A stretch of 64,000 bases of DNA from CAYRHJ01 sp964424105 (GTDB lineage: Bacteria > Planctomycetota > Phycisphaerae > UBA1845), in assembly GCA_964424105.1 (NCBI GenBank), contig CAYRHJ010000035.1, positions 1 to 64,000 of the forward strand, given 5' to 3'. A program made the position numbers and the translations under genes. This document shows positions 62,869 to 64,000 of this stretch, piece by piece; within the stretch, counting starts at the first letter, position 1; every line of letters starts with the position of its first letter. Under the pieces are notes generated by a model that saw only the letters and a program-made list of their open reading frames with translations, ran no database searches and was not told the DNA's origin.

Positions 62869-64000
62869 CTTCGACTCGCATACCGACTGTAAGTCGAGAA
62901 GCACCCTAGACGCGGCACTGCACTATGGAGACGTGGTGCTCCAGTCGCGCACTTGTTACTTCATGGCCTTCCTTGTCGCAGTCTCTGCGTTCTTCAACCT
63001 CTGTATTTGGCGATCGGATCCGGAGTCCTATTTTGCATTCTTGACCACCGCCGAAGTTAGCACTCCGCAGCGCATGGCTACGCTTTCGGCGGCGATTATG
63101 GCCATCATGGCCGCCCTTGTCTGGATGGGTTTATCGAACTTCTCTCTTGCGCGGCTTCACTTTGATCGCAAGAGCTCGCGTGCTCTGACCGTTGCCTTGA
63201 CGGGATGCCTTTATGTGGCCGCACTCCTCCCGGCCAACCGAGGGCGATTTCTGGAATACGAGTTTCCGATTACGGCCAGCGCTCTCATTCTATTGTCGTG
63301 CGTACTCTTCAGTCGGATCACAACTTGGTTGTGGCGCTTCGGCCAACCAACTTCTTCGACCCAGATCGCGACGAGACGTTTAGTTTTCATTCTTCTCGCT
63401 ACAATGACCGTCTACTTTGTACTGTTAGTATTGTCACGCTACAAAGCCATGAATATGAACGCCTATGACACGACGTGGGAACATCAGGCGATGTGGTCCA
63501 TTGCGATGCATGGCGCTCCGCGGGTGACCATCGGCTGGTTTGATGGACTCTACTGGCGCAACCACACACCTTATATTTACTACTTCATTGCACCGATCTA
63601 TCGCTTGTTTCCTAGGATTGAATCGTTCTTTATTCTCCAGACGGTGTTCATAATGTCAGCGGCCATACCGCTCTATCTCTGGGCGGGGCGCCGAACCAAA
63701 GACACCACAATTGGACTCCTTGTCGGGGCTGCGTACCTGCTGCACCCTTCCGTCCACGGGTTCATGCTCTTTGATTTACACAGCGCTCCTTTGGGCATTC
63801 CATTTCTGTTTTGGGGCGCCTATTTTTGTGAACGCCGCAAGGTAATCTGCGCGGTATTGTTCTTTCTCTGTGGGGCTATTGCTCGTGAGGAAATGTTTCT
63901 AGCCGCATCTGCCGTCTGTCTTTACTGTCATCTTCTCTATCGTGACCGCGTATTGCTCTACTCGTTCGCCGCCTTGATCTTGCTGTTTTCCATAAATACC
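62858..64000 (+). CDS. DUF2079-like membrane protein, truncated by the window end
   Basis: A GTG at 62858 opens a frame that overlaps the previous gene by 11 bases and runs past 64000 without a stop. An alternative start is the ATG at 62963. It has several hydrophobic helices and the family-like stretches AYDTTWEHQAMWSIAMHGAP, LLHPSVHGFMLFDLHSAPLG and a late REEMFLAA. DUF2079 proteins resemble GT-C glycosyltransferases. Together with the preceding gene it suggests a polyprenyl-sugar-dependent surface-glycosylation locus. At least 381 residues are in the window. Confidence 0.8.
   Translation, partial: MTSNFDSHTDCKSRSTLDAALHYGDVVLQSRTCYFMAFLVAVSAFFNLCIWRSDPESYFAFLTTAEVSTPQRMATLSAAIMAIMAALVWMGLSNFSLARLHFDRKSSRALTVALTGCLYVAALLPANRGRFLEYEFPITASALILLSCVLFSRITTWLWRFGQPTSSTQIATRRLVFILLATMTVYFVLLVLSRYKAMNMNAYDTTWEHQAMWSIAMHGAPRVTIGWFDGLYWRNHTPYIYYFIAPIYRLFPRIESFFILQTVFIMSAAIPLYLWAGRRTKDTTIGLLVGAAYLLHPSVHGFMLFDLHSAPLGIPFLFWGAYFCERRKVICAVLFFLCGAIAREEMFLAASAVCLYCHLLYRDRVLLYSFAALILLFSINT

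Overview
The window is a high-GC, gene-dense chromosome segment from a diderm, flagellated bacterium, most likely a Planctomycetota of the Phycisphaerae type. The evidence is: secreted proteins with dockerin-like C-termini and a CC-rich cysteine motif (20104-22464); outer-membrane features (FlgH/FlgI rings, an Mla lipid-transport set, many lipoproteins); and a FliW-CsrA-flagellin module. No rRNA, tRNA, CRISPR array or intact transposase was found. The intergenic spaces are packed with at least four families of short palindromic repeats, some of which run into coding sequence.

Layout. 1-3.2 kb: repeat-rich leader, sucD, two lipoproteins. 3.2-5.0 kb: an unusual two-gene cassette (YwgA-like/DUF488 fusion plus a partner of unknown function). 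5.2-8.1 kb: beta-CASP nuclease and an Asn-rich lipoprotein, preceded by a strongly structured RNA candidate with its own promoter-like sequence and intrinsic terminator (8238-8552, minus). 8.9-12.4 kb: pepT, a DUF6504 gene, an alpha/beta hydrolase-like protein lacking its serine nucleophile, a cupin. 12.4-13.7 kb: a repeat field. 13.7-19.8 kb: C-terminal processing protease, then pgk-rpe-accD-pfp, a central-carbon/lipid cluster in which pfp has no ATG, GTG or TTG start at its N-terminus. 20.1-22.5 kb: large secreted dockerin-type protein.

22.7-28.3 kb (minus): FAD oxidoreductase, then HEAT lipoprotein - RsbW-like kinase - STAS - MlaE - MlaF - MlaD. 28.4-34.2 kb: GNAT, dnaA (no dnaN/recF/gyrB neighbours), dynamin-like GTPase, MFS exporter. 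34.4-47.0 kb (minus): a long flagellar operon flgF-flgG-flgA-flgH-flgI-flgJ-flgN-flgK-flgL-fliW-csrA-flagellin, covering rod, rings, hook junction and the post-transcriptional control of flagellin. 47.5-49.9 kb: murD and pyrF. 50.5-55.6 kb: clpB, an orphan gene, fragments of a REP-associated transposase, rarD. 55.6-64 kb: a MITE-like inverted-repeat element, a giant secreted protein with a roughly 220-residue Gly-Ser/Gly-Thr tract, an intein-like Hint domain and calcium-binding repeats, a secreted helical-repeat protein, and two GT-C-type membrane proteins (DUF2723-like, DUF2079-like; the last runs off the window).

By eye, the plus strand is G-rich up to about 22 kb and C-rich beyond about 33 kb whatever the gene orientation, so the strand-composition bias appears to flip in the region that contains dnaA. 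The best candidates for something undescribed are the Hint/GX-repeat surface locus (55.9-64 kb), the YwgA-DUF488 cassette (3.2-5.0 kb) and the structured RNA at 8.2-8.55 kb.
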